DNA of 34,663 nucleotides from Streptomyces aurantiacus JA 4570 (lineage in GTDB: Bacteria; Actinomycetota; Actinomycetes; Streptomycetales; Streptomycetaceae), in NCBI RefSeq assembly GCF_000414115.1, contig NZ_AOPZ01000170.1:1-34663 (forward strand), read 5' to 3'. The position numbers and the translations under genes are program-made. Of the stretch, positions 32,263 to 34,663 are shown in pieces. The notes under the pieces were generated by a model, which did no database searches, had not been told where the DNA came from, and saw nothing but the letters and a program-made list of their open reading frames with translations. Position 1 is the first letter of the stretch, and each line of letters opens with the position of its first letter.

Positions 32263-33366
32263 TCAGCCCGCCGAGATCCCCCCGAACCCCGAGATCTCCC
32301 GAGGGCTCCGCGCAGCGGGCCCCACATAGCGGGCGGAGGGCCGCACCAGCCGCCCAGTCCGCTTCTGCTCAAGAATGTGCGCCGACCACCCGGCGGTACG
32401 CGCACAGGTGAACATCGAGGTGAACATGTGCGCGGGCACCTCGGCGAAGTCGAGGACGATCGCGGCCCAGAACTCCACGTTGGTGGCGAGGACCCGGTCA
32501 GGCCGGCGGGCGTGCAGCTCGTCGAGAGCGGCCTTCTCCAGCGCCTCGGCGACCTCGAAGCGGGGCGCGCCCAGCTCACGGGCGGTACGCCGCAGCACCC
32601 GGGCACGCGGATCCTCGGCGCGGTACACGCGGTGGCCGAAGCCCATCAGGCGCTCGCCCTTGTCCAGGGCCTGCTTGACGTACGCGACGGCGTCACCCGT
32701 GCGCTCGATCTCCTCGATCATGCCGAGGACGCGGGACGGCGCGCCACCGTGCAGCGGCCCGGACATCGCGCCCACGGCCCCGCTCAGCGCCGCCGCCACG
32801 TCCGCGCCGGTGGAGGCGATGACGCGGGCGGTGAACGTGGAGGCGTTCATGCCGTGCTCGGCGGCGGACGTCCAGTAGGCGTCGACGGCCTGGACGTGAC
32901 GCGGGTCGGGCTCGCCGCGCCAGCGCCGCATGAACCGCTCGACGACGGTCTCGGCCTTGTCGATCTCGCGCTGCGGGACCATCGGCAGGCCCTGGCCGCG
33001 CGCGGACTGGGCGACGTACGAGAGCGCCATGACGGCGGCGCGCGCCAGATCGTCGCGCGCCTGCGCCTCGTCGATGTCGAGGAGCGGGCGCAGGCCCCAC
33101 ACGGGGGCGAGCATGGCGAGCGCGGACTGCACGTCGACGCGGATGTCGCCGGAGTGCACGGGGATCGGGAACGGCTCGGCGGGCGGCAGGCCGGGGTCGA
33201 AGGCGCCGTCGACGAGCAGCCCCCACACGTTGCCGAAGGAGACGTGGCCGACCAGGTCCTCGATGTCGACGCCCCGATACCGCAGGGCACCGCCTTCCTT
33301 GTCCGGTTCGGCGATCTCCGTCTCGAACGCGACGACTCCTTCAAGTCCGGGTACGAAGTCGGACAT
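32263..33366 (-). CDS. Citrate synthase 2
   Basis: The 367-residue product has the catalytic residues of type I citrate synthase: His in GPLHGGAP (about 204-211), His in MGFGHRVYRAEDPRA (about 241-255) and the Asp region in VEFWAAIVLDFAEVPA (near 303). It condenses acetyl-CoA and oxaloacetate to citrate, the entry to the TCA cycle, in the cytoplasm. A methylcitrate synthase activity cannot be excluded for this subfamily. The ATG at 33366 follows GAGGAG. It diverges from pdxH. Five short direct repeats occupy the region just upstream of the ribosome site. The length is close to other actinobacterial citrate synthase 2 proteins. Confidence 0.93.
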   Translation of the reverse strand: MSDFVPGLEGVVAFETEIAEPDKEGGALRYRGVDIEDLVGHVSFGNVWGLLVDGAFDPGLPPAEPFPIPVHSGDIRVDVQSALAMLAPVWGLRPLLDIDEAQARDDLARAAVMALSYVAQSARGQGLPMVPQREIDKAETVVERFMRRWRGEPDPRHVQAVDAYWTSAAEHGMNASTFTARVIASTGADVAAALSGAVGAMSGPLHGGAPSRVLGMIEEIERTGDAVAYVKQALDKGERLMGFGHRVYRAEDPRARVLRRTARELGAPRFEVAEALEKAALDELHARRPDRVLATNVEFWAAIVLDFAEVPAHMFTSMFTCARTAGWSAHILEQKRTGRLVRPSARYVGPAARSPREISGFGGISAG

Positions 33367-33381
33367 CAGGCGGCTCCTCAT

Positions 33382-33441
33382 GATGTGTGCGACACGGTGT
33401 GTACGACGGGATGTGTACGCGATGTGTACGGGATGTCTGCG
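33382..33441. repeat. Five 10-bp direct repeats upstream of the citrate synthase gene
   Basis: Copies of GATGTGTACG (one to two changes allowed) start at 33382, 33396, 33410, 33421 and 33432, spaced 14, 14, 11 and 11 bases. They lie in the leader/promoter region of the citrate synthase gene, starting 16 bases from its ATG. Regular spacing near one helix turn suggests a cooperative protein-binding array, or simple slippage repeats. Confidence 0.72.
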
Positions 33442-33642
33442 ACCCGGGGCCTTGGCGCTGGGCCCGGGGTAACCCGGTGATGCCCCGCGCGGCCGGAGGT
33501 CACCCAACCGACACGGATTCGGAACGATAACCCTTGGTGCCACCCTTGGCGATGGACTGCGGCACCCAGTGCCACACATCACCTCTTGGTGGGGCCGACT
33601 GCCGCCGTGTGACGGGGTGTTCGTATACGGCAAGATGACCGC

Positions 33643-34410
33643 GTGACCGACTTCCGTGCCACCGCCTCCGACGCATCGTCAGCATCTGAAGCAGCTGCCG
33701 CCCCCGGCGTGTCCGGCGCCTCCGGCGTGTCGGGCGTGCCCGACGCCGGGGACCTGGCCGCCATGCGCGCGCACTACGTCGCCGAGGGCATCACCGAGGC
33801 CGACTGCGCCGCCGATCCCGTCGAGCAGTTCGGACGCTGGTTCGCGCAGGCGGCCGCCGAGGCGGCGGACCCCTCCGGGGTGATCCACGAGCCGAACGCC
33901 ATGGTCGTGTCGACGGCGGACGCGCAGGGGCGGCCGAGCTCCCGCACGGTGCTCCTGAAGGGGTACGACGCGCACGGCTTCGTCTTCTTCACGAACTACG
34001 ACTCCCGCAAGGCGCGGGACCTCGACGCGAACCCGCACGTCTCGCTGCTCTTCCCCTGGCACCCGATGGGCCGCCAGGTCGTCGTGACCGGCACGGCGGC
34101 GCGGACCGGCCGGGACGAGACCGTCCGCTACTTCCGCAGCCGGCCGCACGGCTCCCAGCTCGGCGCGTGGGCCAGCGCGCAGTCCTCCGTGATCGCCTCG
34201 CGCGACGAACTCGACGCGGCGTACGCCGCGTTGGCGGCGCGCTATCCGGAGGGTGAGCAGGTGCCTGCGCCGCCGCACTGGGGTGGCTACCGGGTGACCC
34301 CGCTCGCCGTCGAGTTCTGGCAGGGGCGCACCAATCGCCTGCACGACCGGCTCTGTTACGTCCGCGAGGACGTTTCCACGGCGTGGACGCTGCGGCGTCT
34401 CTCTCCGTGA
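33643..34410 (+). CDS. pdxH: Pyridoxamine 5'-phosphate oxidase
   Basis: PdxH is an FMN enzyme that oxidises pyridoxamine or pyridoxine 5'-phosphate to pyridoxal phosphate. The 255-residue product has [37 protein letters not shown] and RQVVVTGTA, then [20 protein letters not shown] and the C-terminal [15 protein letters not shown] that contacts FMN and substrate. A 35-residue Ala/Ser/Gly-rich leader precedes the conserved core and repeats GVSG motifs. The GTG start at 33643 lacks a clear ribosome site; a TATACG box about 14 bases upstream and the short distance suggest a leaderless or near-leaderless mRNA. It diverges from the citrate synthase gene. Confidence 0.94.
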   Translation: MTDFRATASDASSASEAAAAPGVSGASGVSGVPDAGDLAAMRAHYVAEGITEADCAADPVEQFGRWFAQAAAEAADPSGVIHEPNAMVVSTADAQGRPSSRTVLLKGYDAHGFVFFTNYDSRKARDLDANPHVSLLFPWHPMGRQVVVTGTAARTGRDETVRYFRSRPHGSQLGAWASAQSSVIASRDELDAAYAALAARYPEGEQVPAPPHWGGYRVTPLAVEFWQGRTNRLHDRLCYVREDVSTAWTLRRLSP

Positions 34411-34417
34411 CCCTGTC

Positions 34418-34434
34418 CCGCCGCTTCGCGGCGG
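34418..34434 (+). terminator. Hairpin after pdxH
   Basis: CCGCCGC (34418-34424) pairs with GCGGCGG (34428-34434) over TTC, eight bases after the pdxH stop. A probable terminator. Confidence 0.65.
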
Positions 34435-34463
34435 ATATCTCCCACCCTCCCCCAAGCTCTTAA

Positions 34464-34517
34464 AGAGCAGGGGGGACCCCCTTCCCGTTTAGAGCAGGGG
34501 GGACCCCCTTCCCGTTT
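34464..34517. repeat. Perfect 27-bp tandem duplication with intergenic hairpin
   Basis: Bases 34464-34490 are repeated exactly at 34491-34517. Just before it, GCTCTT/AAGAGC and flanking CCCCC/GGGGG runs (34448-34475) form a hairpin of a type common between Streptomyces genes. The remaining bases to 34663 show no gene I can support. Confidence 0.88.
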
Positions 34518-34663
34518 CCACTGGGCCGCAGGCTCCGGGCCGGAGCGCCCGCGCTGTACGCCGAACCCGCGCCCGGCACCGGCCTCCCGGTGCCACGCAC
34601 GGCCGTCCGGCGTCGCTGAGCTCGGTCAGACGGTTCCGGCAGGTAGTAAGGGCGGGTGGGTGG

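Noticed and set aside
33382..33441. Replication-origin iterons
   Set aside because: Only five short units, no DnaA-type boxes and no AT-rich region; the location is between two metabolic genes.
34464..34517. Insertion sequence remnant
   Set aside because: No terminal inverted repeats or transposase fragments; a simple 27-bp duplication explains it.

Overview
The base composition (very high GC, GC-rich third positions, many GTG starts, 1-4 bp ATGA/GTGA overlaps, long antisense open frames) and the gene families point to an actinomycete, most likely a Streptomyces chromosome. No rRNA, tRNA, CRISPR array, transposase or integrase was seen.

Left part (1-9.7 kb): a P-loop NTPase/TPR gene that leaves the window on the left and is frameshifted by a 25-bp tandem duplication; a ParE-like toxin with its antitoxin and tandem dyads at the promoter; a secreted FG-GAP protein; an AraC regulator divergent from a metallo-beta-lactamase-fold hydrolase; an SGNH hydrolase; a membrane-anchored beta-propeller protein; a small membrane protein; a PPOX-fold (flavin/F420) protein; and a TetR regulator. 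Middle part (9.7-17.6 kb): a DrrAB-type ABC exporter divergent from that TetR gene, with a repeated operator in the shared promoter; serC; a DinB-like protein; an EamA exporter; and a 934-residue FAD/Fe-S oxidoreductase.

Accessory block (17.6-23.3 kb): a broken flavoprotein gene, a divergent XRE regulator, two small proteins of unknown function, and a three-gene RiPP cassette made of precursor, ATP-grasp peptide ligase and PIMT-like methyltransferase. This is the genetic signature of ester/amide cross-linked graspetides that are further converted to aspartimides (fuscimiditide type). The precursor here (97 residues) carries a conserved RPWGLRFA leader motif and a Thr/Asp/Glu-rich C-terminus with an Asp-Gly at the centre of a possible stem-loop. 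It is the most interesting system in the window. A ribbon-helix-helix/PIN toxin-antitoxin pair with a perfect 24-bp palindromic operator follows it.

Right part (23.3-34.7 kb): a seven-gene operon (TIGR03084 protein, AtuA-like protein, acyl-CoA carboxylase beta and biotin-carrying alpha subunits, acyl-CoA dehydrogenase, enoyl-CoA hydratase, TetR regulator) whose content resembles the acyclic terpene/leucine (atu/liu) carboxylation route. It ends at a strong bidirectional terminator facing a citrate synthase gene; pdxH diverges from citrate synthase. An array of short direct repeats lies just upstream of the citrate synthase start. The last 250 bases hold terminator hairpins and a perfect 27-bp tandem duplication. 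No gap between genes exceeds 300 bases.
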